Shown here: positions 8,811-16,676 of the stretch, piece by piece
How the letters are laid out: each line of letters begins with the position of its first letter
Position numbering within the stretch: the first letter of the stretch is position 1
Origin: an uncultured Oscillospiraceae bacterium
GTDB taxonomy: Bacteria; Bacillota; Clostridia; Oscillospirales; Ruminococcaceae
Assembly: GCA_900539695.1 (NCBI GenBank)
Contig: UQDG01000011.1
Coordinates: 12,855 to 76,854 of the forward strand
Length of the DNA: 64,000 nt
Direction: 5' to 3'
Translations under genes and position numbers: made by a program
The notes under the pieces: generated by a model
The model's database searches: none
What the model saw: only the letters and a program-made list of their open reading frames with translations
Told to the model about the DNA's origin: nothing

Positions 8811-9578
8811 ATGGGTAAAAAAATACGCCTGATCGCCCGATTGGATGTGAAGGACACCAACCTGGTCAAGGGTATCCAGCTGGAGGGGCTGCGAAAACTG
8901 GGCGACCCCAACCAGTTCGCCAAAGAATATTACGAGCAGGGCATCGATGAACTGCTCTACATCGACATCGTGGCCAGCCTTTACAACCGCAATAATTTGA
9001 GCGACATCGTGCGCAAAACCGTCGATGATGTGTACATCCCGGTCTGCGTGGGCGGCGGCCTGCGCAGCGTCGAGGACGTGCGCCACATTCTGGCCATGGG
9101 TGCGGATAAGGTCGCCATCAATACAGCGGCCATCAAACGGCCGGAGCTGATTACCGAGGTGGCCGAGGCGTTTGGCAGCCAGTGCATGGTGCTGTCCATC
9201 CAGGCCAAGCGCAGCCGCACCTGGCCCGGCAAGTGGGAGGCCTACTACGACAACGGCCGCGCACACTCCGGCTACGATGTGGTGGAGTGGGCCAAGCGCG
9301 GTGAAGCGCTGGGCGCGGGCGAAATTTTGCTAATGAGCGTGGACAACGAGGGCTTGCAGCGAGGCATGGATCTGGAACTGATCGAGGCCGTGACCAAGGC
9401 TGTCAACATACCGGTGATCTGCGGCGGCGGCGTGGGCTGCGGTGATGACATCGTGGACGGTGCTAACGCCGGGGCGGATGCCGTGGCCTGCGCGGCGGTG
9501 CTGCACTACAAAAAAGAGACGGTGGCGGAACTGAAAGAGGACATCCGCGCCGGGGGAGTGGAGGTGCGCCGCGTATGA
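8811..9578 (+). CDS. HisF-like subunit partnering the sugar amidotransferases
   Basis: A 255-aa TIM-barrel protein related to imidazole glycerol phosphate synthase cyclase. The N-terminal Asp (D12, equivalent to the catalytic D11 of HisF) is present. The second catalytic Asp of HisF, normally in IDAKR, is Gln here (SIQAKR, Q131). Phosphate-loop motifs GGGLRS and GGGVG are retained. With no other his genes nearby and a WbpG-type gene directly upstream, it most likely acts as an ammonia-channelling partner in glycan synthesis rather than in histidine synthesis. Its stop overlaps the hisH-like start (ATGA). Confidence 0.88.
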   Translation: MGKKIRLIARLDVKDTNLVKGIQLEGLRKLGDPNQFAKEYYEQGIDELLYIDIVASLYNRNNLSDIVRKTVDDVYIPVCVGGGLRSVEDVRHILAMGADKVAINTAAIKRPELITEVAEAFGSQCMVLSIQAKRSRTWPGKWEAYYDNGRAHSGYDVVEWAKRGEALGAGEILLMSVDNEGLQRGMDLELIEAVTKAVNIPVICGGGVGCGDDIVDGANAGADAVACAAVLHYKKETVAELKEDIRAGGVEVRRV

Positions 9579-10225
9579 AAAAGGTGACGATCATCGACTA
9601 TGGCCTGTCGAACCTGTTGAGCGTGCAGCACGCCTTTGCCCATTTTGGCGCCGAAACCCTGGTGACCGGCAAGGCCGAGGATGTGCTGGCCGCCGATGCG
9701 CTGGTATTGCCCGGCGTGGGTGCGTTCAAGGACGGCATGGCCGGGCTGGAAAAGCTGGGCCTGATTGAGCTGATCCGCCAGAAAGCCGCCGCAGGCACGC
9801 CGCTGCTGGGCATCTGCCTGGGCATGCAGATGCTGTTTGACGAATCCGAGGAGTTCGGCCTGCACAAGGGCCTGGGGCTGATTCCCGGCCGCGTGGTGCG
9901 GATTCCTTCCACCGATGTGCAGGGCCGCCCGCAGAAGGTACCGCATATCAGCTGGGACCCGCTGAACCCGGCGGGCGGACGCACCGATTTTGCCGGCACC
10001 GTGCTGGCCGGGGTAACGCCCGGCGAGGAGTGCTATTTCATCCACAGCTACGAGGCGAAGCCCGCCGATGAGGCCGACCGTTTGGCCGACACCGTGTACG
10101 GCAGCCGGGCAGTTTGCGCCGCCGCAGCGCATGGCAGCGTGGTGGGATGCCAGTTCCACCCGGAGAAATCCGGCAAGGTGGGGCTGAAGATCATTGAGGA
10201 ATATATGAAGCGCGCGGAAAAGTAA
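9575..10225 (+). CDS. HisH-like glutamine amidotransferase subunit
   Basis: Class I glutaminase of 216 aa that releases ammonia from glutamine for a HisF-type partner. Catalytic Cys81 lies in LLGICLGMQ, and the His195/Glu197 pair in FHPEKSG. The N-terminus IIDYGLSNLLSV is the HisH signature. Translation is coupled to the HisF-like gene by a 4-nt overlap. It closes the operon and is followed by a terminator at 10252. As for its partner, a role in sugar amidination is inferred from context. Confidence 0.9.
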   Translation: MKKVTIIDYGLSNLLSVQHAFAHFGAETLVTGKAEDVLAADALVLPGVGAFKDGMAGLEKLGLIELIRQKAAAGTPLLGICLGMQMLFDESEEFGLHKGLGLIPGRVVRIPSTDVQGRPQKVPHISWDPLNPAGGRTDFAGTVLAGVTPGEECYFIHSYEAKPADEADRLADTVYGSRAVCAAAAHGSVVGCQFHPEKSGKVGLKIIEEYMKRAEK

Positions 10226-10251
10226 GAGAAAAGTATATAGAGGTACAGTGC

Positions 10252-10283
10252 AGGGAGAGGCTTCGGTCTCTCCCTTTTGCTTT
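10252..10283 (+). terminator. Rho-independent terminator after the hisH-like gene
   Basis: AGGGAGAG and CTCTCCCT enclose a GCTTCGGT loop, followed by TTTTGCTTT. Confidence 0.8.
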
Positions 10284-10285
10284 GG

Positions 10286-10314
10286 TTGCTTTTTTGCCCC
10301 TGATACGGTATAAT
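10286..10314 (+). promoter_or_regulatory. Sigma-A promoter of the second glycan operon
   Basis: TTGCTT at 10286-10291, 17-bp spacer, TATAAT at 10309-10314, 35 bp before the ATG at 10350. It drives the tightly packed genes from 10350 onwards. Confidence 0.85.
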
Positions 10315-10349
10315 ATATTCTGTATCAATATGTAAAAGGGGAATTGCGC

Positions 10350-11276
10350 ATGTACAGGGATCTGCTGGTGGGGTCTACGGGCTTTGTGGGGGGCAACCTG
10401 CGAGCAAAACATACGTTTGCCGCGGTGTGCCATAGCAGCGATATTGCCGCCCAGTACGGCACACAGCCGGACCTTTGCGTCTATGCGGGCGTGCCGGCGG
10501 CCATGTTTTTGGCCAACGCTGACCCGGAAGCGGACATGGAAGTTATGCGCACTGCCCGGGAAAACCTGCGCAAAATTGCACCAAAATCCCTGGTGCTTAT
10601 TTCCAGCATTGCCGTGTTTGCCGACAGCCGCGGCCGCTGTGAGGACGATGCCCCCGATACCGACGGCCTGCCTGCCTATGGCCGCAATCGCCTGCAGTTG
10701 GAACAGTGGGTGCGGGAGGATTTTAACGATGCCCTCATCGTGCGCCTGCCCGCGTTGTATGGTGCAGGGTTGAAGAAAAACTTCCTGTTTGATCTGCACA
10801 CCATCACCCCGGCTATGCTCAAACCGGAAAAATACAACGAACTGGCGGCTAAATCCTTGCTGGTAAAAACCGGCTATACCCTGGCCGACAACGGCTTTTA
10901 CAAGCTGAACGGCACGGTGGACAAGGCCGCGCTGAAGGCCTTTTTTGCGGCCAGCGATTTCAACGCCCTGGCGTTTACCGATTCCCGCAGCCGCTACCAG
11001 TTCTACAACCTGGGCCACCTGTGGCAGGACATCGAGACCGCCCGCGCCGCAGGGCTGACGATGCTGCACCTTTGCACACCGCCCATCTCGGCCGCCGAGG
11101 TCTACACCGCCGTGACCGGCAAAGCCGATTGGACCAATGAACTGCCCAAGTCCCCGTTTGACTACGACCTGCGCAGCCGTTATGCCGCCGTTTTGGGCGG
11201 CAGCGGGGACTACCTGTGTACCAAAGAAGAAGAACTTGACGATGTTACGCATTTCCTGCGTGAGTGGAGGGATTGA
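10350..11276 (+). CDS. NAD-dependent epimerase/dehydratase-like protein (extended SDR)
   Basis: A 308-aa Rossmann-fold protein. The nucleotide-binding motif is G8-S-T-G11-F-V-G14. The catalytic pair that is normally YxxxK reads Y110-G-R-N-R114, so Lys is replaced by Arg, and the protein has an unusually long insert after LYGAG. The ATG at 10350 has an SD (AAAAGGGG) and is preferred to the TTG at 10344. It is the first gene of an operon with a TIM-barrel isomerase and a glycosyltransferase, so a nucleotide-sugar or sugar-modifying role is likely; substrate unknown. Confidence 0.75.
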   Translation: MYRDLLVGSTGFVGGNLRAKHTFAAVCHSSDIAAQYGTQPDLCVYAGVPAAMFLANADPEADMEVMRTARENLRKIAPKSLVLISSIAVFADSRGRCEDDAPDTDGLPAYGRNRLQLEQWVREDFNDALIVRLPALYGAGLKKNFLFDLHTITPAMLKPEKYNELAAKSLLVKTGYTLADNGFYKLNGTVDKAALKAFFAASDFNALAFTDSRSRYQFYNLGHLWQDIETARAAGLTMLHLCTPPISAAEVYTAVTGKADWTNELPKSPFDYDLRSRYAAVLGGSGDYLCTKEEELDDVTHFLREWRD

Positions 11277-11278
11277 GG

Positions 11279-12067
11279 ATGGCAAACTATCAGCTGGCGA
11301 TCTCCAACATTGCCTGGCATAAAGAGGACGACGAGGCGGTCTACACCGCCATGCAGCAGGCCGGTTTTACCGGACTGGAGATCGCGCCGACCCGCATCTT
11401 CCCGGAGATGCCCTACGAAAACTTGACCAGCGCACTGCTGTTTGGCGGGTATCTCAAAAACCAGTGGGGCTTCTCGGTGCCCAGCATGCAAAGCATCTGG
11501 TACGGCCAGACCGGCAACATTTTTAACCCGGCGGACGCCGAGCACTTGCTGGATTATACCGCCGAGGCATTCCAGTTTGCCCACAGCCTGAACTGCCCGT
11601 CGCTGGTGTTCGGCTGTCCCAAAAACCGCATGCGCGCCCTGGGTGACAGCGATGCCGCCGCCGAAGCCTTCTTTATGCAGGCGGGCAACCTGGCCGCGCG
11701 GTACGGCGTGCGCCTGGCCATCGAGGCTAATCCCCCGATGTATACCAACTACTTAAACGGCACCGCCGAGGCGTTCAGCCTTGTCAAGCGGCTGGATAAC
11801 CCCGGCCTGGCCGTCAACCTGGACCTGTCCACCATGCTGGCCCAGGGTGAAAAGCTGCAGAATTTTGTGGATGACCTAAAGTACGTCAGCCATGTGCATA
11901 TCAGCGAACCGGGCCTGGCCCCCATCCAGAAGCGTCCCGAGCATAAAGAGCTGGCCCTGCTGCTGGGCGCGGTGGGCTACCGGGGCTTTGTTTCGGTGGA
12001 GATGGCCCGCACCGACCTGGATACCGTAAAGCGGACGCTGGACTATGTGGCGGAGGTGTTCCAATGA
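11279..12067 (+). CDS. Sugar phosphate isomerase/epimerase-like TIM-barrel protein
   Basis: A 262-aa protein of the xylose-isomerase-like TIM-barrel superfamily. Pattern elements are GFTGLEIAPTR near the N-terminus, CPSLVFGCPKNR, the acidic metal-ligand segment RLAIEANPP, and KYVSHVHISEPG before the C-terminal SVEMARTD. These Glu/His positions are the usual divalent-metal ligands. It starts 2 bp after the preceding stop and overlaps the next start (ATGA), indicating coupled expression with the epimerase-like protein and the glycosyltransferase. The substrate is not identifiable. Confidence 0.8.
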   Translation: MANYQLAISNIAWHKEDDEAVYTAMQQAGFTGLEIAPTRIFPEMPYENLTSALLFGGYLKNQWGFSVPSMQSIWYGQTGNIFNPADAEHLLDYTAEAFQFAHSLNCPSLVFGCPKNRMRALGDSDAAAEAFFMQAGNLAARYGVRLAIEANPPMYTNYLNGTAEAFSLVKRLDNPGLAVNLDLSTMLAQGEKLQNFVDDLKYVSHVHISEPGLAPIQKRPEHKELALLLGAVGYRGFVSVEMARTDLDTVKRTLDYVAEVFQ

Positions 12068-12864
12068 TCGAATATGAACGCAAGGCGTTGCAGGGCGTGC
12101 CTGATTACCGCGCCGCCGAGCTGCTGCCCAAGCGCAGTGAATACTGCCTGCTGATCCCCGTTATCAACGAGGGGGCGCGCATTTTGACCGAGCTGGGCCG
12201 CGCCCAGACCGCCGGGGTGGACACCCTGTGCGACATTGTCATCTGCGACGGCGGCTCCACCGACGGCAGCATGAAGCTGGACACCCTGCAGTTGTACGGC
12301 GTCAACACGCTGCTGACCAAGACCGGCCCCGGCAAGCAGGGGGCGCAGCTGCGCATGGGCATCTACTTTGCCCTGAACCGCGGCTACAAGGGCGTGCTGA
12401 CCATCGATGGCAATAACAAGGATTCCATTGAGGACGTGCATAAATTCATCGAGAAATTGCAGGCGGGCTATGACTTTGTGCAGGGCAGCCGCTTCATCCG
12501 CGGCGGCCACGCCGTCAACACCCCGCCGGTGCGCTACGCCGCCGTGCGGCTGGTGCATGCGCCGCTCATCAGCCTGGGGGCGCACCGGTGGTTCACCGAT
12601 ACCACCAACGCCTACCGCGCCTACAGCCGCGAGTACCTGACCCACCCCGACGTGCGCCCCCTGCGGGACGTGTTTATGGGGTACGAGCTGCTGGCGTATC
12701 TGAGCATCCGCGCCACGCAGTTGGGCATGAAGGCCTGCGAGGTCCCCGTGACCCGTGCCTACCCCGCCACCGGCAAGACCCCCACCAAGATCAACGGCTT
12801 TAAAGGCAACAGCGACCTGATGCAGGTACTGCTGAAAGCACTGGCTGGAAAATATAACCCGTGA
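12064..12864 (+). CDS. Glycosyltransferase family 2
   Basis: A 266-aa GT-A-fold transferase without TM segments. It shows the nucleotide-sugar binding start IPVINEGARI, the DGGSTDG motif with D62, and TIDGNN (D115) as the DxD-like position. The C-terminal half contains DTTNAYRAYSREYL, common in polyprenyl-phosphate glycosyltransferases of this family. The start overlaps the stop of the isomerase-like gene by 4 nt. It probably adds a sugar to a lipid carrier or a glycan intermediate in the cytoplasm. Confidence 0.88.
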   Translation: MIEYERKALQGVPDYRAAELLPKRSEYCLLIPVINEGARILTELGRAQTAGVDTLCDIVICDGGSTDGSMKLDTLQLYGVNTLLTKTGPGKQGAQLRMGIYFALNRGYKGVLTIDGNNKDSIEDVHKFIEKLQAGYDFVQGSRFIRGGHAVNTPPVRYAAVRLVHAPLISLGAHRWFTDTTNAYRAYSREYLTHPDVRPLRDVFMGYELLAYLSIRATQLGMKACEVPVTRAYPATGKTPTKINGFKGNSDLMQVLLKALAGKYNP

Positions 12865-12894
12865 AATAAAAACGGCAGAACGAAGGAAAACGCC

Positions 12895-14013
12895 ATGACC
12901 TACGATAAAATCATCCTTGGCGCGGGCCTGTATGGGCTGTATGCGGCGCAAAAGTGCGGCGCGGCAGGGCAGCGGGTGCTGGTGCTGGAGCGTGACCCCG
13001 CGCCCTTTATGCGGGCGACCTACATCAACCAGGCGCGGGTGCATATGGGCTACCACTACCCCCGCAGCTACTCCACGGCCATCAAATCTGCCCATTATTT
13101 TGAGCGGTTCTGCCGGGATTATGGCTTTTGCCTGCATACCGAGTTTGACCAGGTCTACGCCACCAGCGCCCATTTTTCCTGGACGAATGCGGCCGAGTTC
13201 CGACAGTTCTGCCGCGCGGCGGGCATCCGCTGCGACGATGTGCCGCCGGAGCGGTACTTTAACCACGGCCTGTGTGACGGCGCGTTTTTGACCACCGAAT
13301 ACACCTACGACGCCCAGGTGCTCAAGCGCTGGTTTTTGGAGCAGCTGGCCCGGCTGCCCAACGTGGAAGTGGCTTATAGCCACAAGCCCGACCGCATCGA
13401 GAAGGCGGGTAATGTTTGGCGCGTGACGGCGGGGGACATTACCGCCGAAGCGCCCTACCTGCTCAACGCCACCTACGCGGGCGTGAACGATGTGCACGCC
13501 ATGCTGGGCCTGCCGCCTTTCGGCATTAAGTACGAAAAGTGCGAGATCATTTTGTGCACTGTGGACGAAAGCCTGAAGAACACCGGCATCACCGTGATGG
13601 ACGGGCCGTTCTTCAGCCTGATGCCCTTTGGCCAGACCGGTCTGCACAGCCTGACCAGCGTGACCTTTACCCCCCACGAGACCAGCTACGACAGCGTGGC
13701 GACCTTCCCCTGCCAGCAGGCGTGCGGCGGGGTGTGCAAGCCGGGCGACCTGTACAACTGCAATGAGTGCCCGGCCAAGCCCGCCAGTGCCTGGCCCTAC
13801 ATGAGCCAGCTGGCCCGCAAATATTTAAAAGAGGAATATGGCTTTGCCTACCACAGCAGCCTTTTCAGCATGAAACCGATCTTAAAGGCCAGCGAGGTGG
13901 ACGACTCCCGCCCCACGGTGGTGCGTGTGATGTGTGACGAGCCGAAGCTGGTCAGCGTGCTGTCCGGCAAGATCAACACAGTCTATGATTTGGACGAGGT
14001 GCTGGAACTGTGA
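12895..14013 (+). CDS. FAD-dependent oxidoreductase with an internal cysteine cluster
   Basis: A 372-aa flavoprotein of the DAO type. The FAD motif G9-A-G11-L-Y-G14 is followed by E32 at the end of the second strand, and ARVHMGYHYPRS lies near residue 45. An unusual feature is a cluster of five cysteines (C273, C277, C281, C289, C292) that could bind a metal or an Fe-S centre. It lies between two GT2 genes and shares a GTGA overlap with the second, so oxidation of a sugar or lipid-linked intermediate is possible. No precise family assignment is made. Confidence 0.8.
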   Translation: MTYDKIILGAGLYGLYAAQKCGAAGQRVLVLERDPAPFMRATYINQARVHMGYHYPRSYSTAIKSAHYFERFCRDYGFCLHTEFDQVYATSAHFSWTNAAEFRQFCRAAGIRCDDVPPERYFNHGLCDGAFLTTEYTYDAQVLKRWFLEQLARLPNVEVAYSHKPDRIEKAGNVWRVTAGDITAEAPYLLNATYAGVNDVHAMLGLPPFGIKYEKCEIILCTVDESLKNTGITVMDGPFFSLMPFGQTGLHSLTSVTFTPHETSYDSVATFPCQQACGGVCKPGDLYNCNECPAKPASAWPYMSQLARKYLKEEYGFAYHSSLFSMKPILKASEVDDSRPTVVRVMCDEPKLVSVLSGKINTVYDLDEVLEL

Positions 14014-14924
14014 GTAGTATCAACAATAAGGAAAAAAACTTTATCTCCGCCGTGGTCTACCTCCATAACGACGGGGCCCGCGCGGTAGAGTTCTGCCGCG
14101 CGGTGGCGGCGGAGCTGGACAGCCACTTCGCCCAGTATGAACTGGTAGTGGTGGATGACGCCTGCACCGATGACACCGTGGAGCGCCTGCGCGCCTGGGG
14201 CAAAGACCAGGCCGCCCCGCTGACGATTTTGCATATGAGCCTGTACCACGGCCTGGAAAACGCCATGAACGCGGGCCTGGATGCCAGTATCGGCGACTAT
14301 GTGTATGAGTTTGACTCCACCGAGCTGTGCTACCCGGCGGCCATGATCTTTGACGCGTACCGCACGGCGCTGCAGGGCAGCGACATCGTTTCGGTCTGCC
14401 CTAAGGCGACCCGCAGCGGGCTGTTTTACCGCATTTTCAACGCGAATTCCCACAGCAATTACCAGCTGCGCACCGATGCGTTCCGGCTGGTCACCCGGCG
14501 GGCCATCAACCGCGTACATGCCAGCAGCGCCCACCTGCCCTACCGCAAGGCGGCCTATGCGGCCTGCGGCTTAAAAATGACCGACCTGGAATTTGACGGC
14601 AGGGTGGGGGCCGGTGCGCCCCACCGCTTCAACCTGGCCATCGACAGCCTGGCACTGTACACCGATGCCGGGTTCAAGGCCAGCGTGGGCATTACCCTGT
14701 TTATGCTGGCACTGGCATTGGCGGAACTGGTGTATACGCTGGTCATCTTCGCCACAGGCCACCCGGTGGCGGGCTGGACTACCACCATGTTTGTGATTAC
14801 CGTGGGCTTTGCCGGGCTGTTTGCCGTGCTGGCCATCGTGGTCAAGTACCTCTCGCTGCTGTTGGAATTGACGTTCAAACAGCAAAAATACCTCGTGGAA
14901 AGCATCGAGAAGCTGCAAAAGTAA
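14010..14924 (+). CDS. Membrane-anchored glycosyltransferase family 2 (GtrB/DPM1-like)
   Basis: A 304-aa protein starting at a GTG that overlaps the previous stop. The GT-A domain has VVVDDACTDDT (D49/D50) and YEFDSTELC as the second acidic site. Two C-terminal TM segments follow (about 225-247 and 258-285), then an amphipathic tail. This layout is that of polyprenyl-phosphate sugar transferases such as GtrB, which charge undecaprenyl phosphate for GT-C enzymes outside the membrane. The two large membrane proteins downstream are candidate users of that donor. Confidence 0.85.
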   Translation: MSSINNKEKNFISAVVYLHNDGARAVEFCRAVAAELDSHFAQYELVVVDDACTDDTVERLRAWGKDQAAPLTILHMSLYHGLENAMNAGLDASIGDYVYEFDSTELCYPAAMIFDAYRTALQGSDIVSVCPKATRSGLFYRIFNANSHSNYQLRTDAFRLVTRRAINRVHASSAHLPYRKAAYAACGLKMTDLEFDGRVGAGAPHRFNLAIDSLALYTDAGFKASVGITLFMLALALAELVYTLVIFATGHPVAGWTTTMFVITVGFAGLFAVLAIVVKYLSLLLELTFKQQKYLVESIEKLQK

Positions 14925-14936
14925 ATGGGAGCATCT

Positions 14937-16655
14937 ATGCAGGCATTGCAGAAAAAACAGAAAACCTGGGCCTTGCTGTTGCTGGGGGCCTTGTTGGGAC
15001 TGGCGGCGTTTTTGTGTTTGTACGGCACCGCGCCGGTGGACCCCGCCAACGATGCCTGGATCTGGTACGGCTACGACGAGACCGACATCCACCAGCATTA
15101 CGCCGGGTGGCTGGGGTTCCGCAACAGCAGCTGGCAGTTCCCGCTGGCCCAGGCCGATGCCCTGGCCTACCCGGCGAGGACGGGCGTAAACATCTCCTTT
15201 ACCGATTCGCTGCCCTGGGTGTCGGTGCTGTTTAAGCTGCTGGCCCCGGTGCTGCCAGTGCAGTTCCAGTGGTTCGGGCTGTATGAGCTGGCCGCCTTTA
15301 TTTTGCAGGGCATGGCCGCGGCGCTGGTGCTGGGGCTGTTCCTGTACGATCTGCTGCCGCTTGCGGCGGGCACGGCGCTGTTTGCGTTTTCGCCCATCAT
15401 GATCGAGCGGGCGTTCCGCCATGTGGCGCTTTCCTCCCATTACATTGTGCTGTTTGCGCTGTATGCCTACCTGCGCGGCCGGCGGGAGCAACGCTGCTTT
15501 ATGCCGGTGTTCTGGCTGCTGGCGGCACTGGGCGTGGGCATTACGCCCTACTTTTTGCCGATGGCGGCCATCTTTGCGTTGCTGTTGGCGGTGGAAAACG
15601 CCCTGCACACCCGCAAACTGCTGGCCCCCTGCGGGCTGTTTTTGGGCACCTGCGCGGCCGGATATGCGGCGGGCGTGGTGCTGGGTTCGCTGAACAACGG
15701 CTACTCCGCCAGCCGGGAAAATTACGGCGTGTTCTCCTTCAATTTAAACGCGCTGTTCAACCCCAGCTCCGTGGGCGGGTACACCTGGTCCCGGATTCTG
15801 CCTGCCAGGCCGCAGCTGTACGGGCAGTATGACGGCTTCAATTATCTGGGCTTTGGCATGCTGGCATTGCTGGGCGTGCTGTGCGCGGCGGCAGTGGTGT
15901 TGGCTGTGCACAGCAAGGCAGGCCGCGCCGCGCTGGCGGGGCTGCTGCGCCGCAATCTTGTACTTATTTTGGGCATGGCGTTTATGACGCTGTTCGCCAT
16001 TACCAATGTCGTCTGCTTTGACGATGTGGAACTGCTGAACATCCCCCTGCCGGAGGGGCTGGTGAAACTCTGCGGCATCTTCCGCGCCAGCGGGCGGATG
16101 TTCTACCCTGTGTACTACGTGCTGATGACCGCTTGCATCGTGGGGCTGGCGCGGCTGCTGCGCCGTGTGGGCAAGGCTGCGCTGTATCCGGCGGTGCTGG
16201 TGCTGGTGGCGGCTGTGCAGCTGTTTGACCTGAGTGCTATGATCGCTGAAAAGCACGCTGCTATGGCAGAAACCGCCGCCAAGCCGCAGCCCTACCCGCA
16301 AGAGCTGGTGGACTGCCGCGATAACTACGGCACGCTGATGCTGGCGGATGACATCATCCACGCCCGCAACGTCATCTGCGCGGCATGGCATCCCGGCATG
16401 GTCACCAACGGGTACGATGTGAACACCTACACCGGCGCGTGGAACGTGACCATCGACTGGACGGCCCAAACCAGCGCCGCCGTGGACAGCGGCACGCTGG
16501 ACCCGGACACCCTGTATGTGACCGGCGACGCCGACCGCTTTGCCAGCTGGCAGGCACGGTACGGCGACAAGGCCGACTATATCACCTGGGATATTGCCGC
16601 CACCGGCATCTACGACCGGCGGGACGAATACTACTTTATGGCACCAAAACAATAA
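14937..16655 (+). CDS. Polytopic GT-C-like membrane protein (DUF6311-like)
   Basis: About 572 aa with roughly eleven TM segments and a soluble C-terminal domain (about 430-572). After the first TM comes WYGYDETDIHQHYAGW, an acidic loop of the type seen in GT-C enzymes, and FSFNLNALFNPSS further on; the pattern fits the DUF6311 family as I recall it. An in-frame ATG at 14925 lacks an SD, while the ATG at 14937 has GGGAG 5 nt upstream, so the latter is chosen. It follows a GtrB-like gene and is probably a glycan-modifying transferase; substrate unknown. Confidence 0.7.
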   Translation: MQALQKKQKTWALLLLGALLGLAAFLCLYGTAPVDPANDAWIWYGYDETDIHQHYAGWLGFRNSSWQFPLAQADALAYPARTGVNISFTDSLPWVSVLFKLLAPVLPVQFQWFGLYELAAFILQGMAAALVLGLFLYDLLPLAAGTALFAFSPIMIERAFRHVALSSHYIVLFALYAYLRGRREQRCFMPVFWLLAALGVGITPYFLPMAAIFALLLAVENALHTRKLLAPCGLFLGTCAAGYAAGVVLGSLNNGYSASRENYGVFSFNLNALFNPSSVGGYTWSRILPARPQLYGQYDGFNYLGFGMLALLGVLCAAAVVLAVHSKAGRAALAGLLRRNLVLILGMAFMTLFAITNVVCFDDVELLNIPLPEGLVKLCGIFRASGRMFYPVYYVLMTACIVGLARLLRRVGKAALYPAVLVLVAAVQLFDLSAMIAEKHAAMAETAAKPQPYPQELVDCRDNYGTLMLADDIIHARNVICAAWHPGMVTNGYDVNTYTGAWNVTIDWTAQTSAAVDSGTLDPDTLYVTGDADRFASWQARYGDKADYITWDIAATGIYDRRDEYYFMAPKQ

Positions 16656-16676
16656 CGAACCATCGAGGTAAAATGT

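Noticed and set aside
7395..9266. Long open frame on the minus strand opposite the amidotransferase and hisF-like genes
   Set aside because: Composition (Val/Gly/Gln/His-rich) is that of an antisense shadow of GC-rich codons; the plus strand carries well-conserved motifs, SDs and coupled starts.
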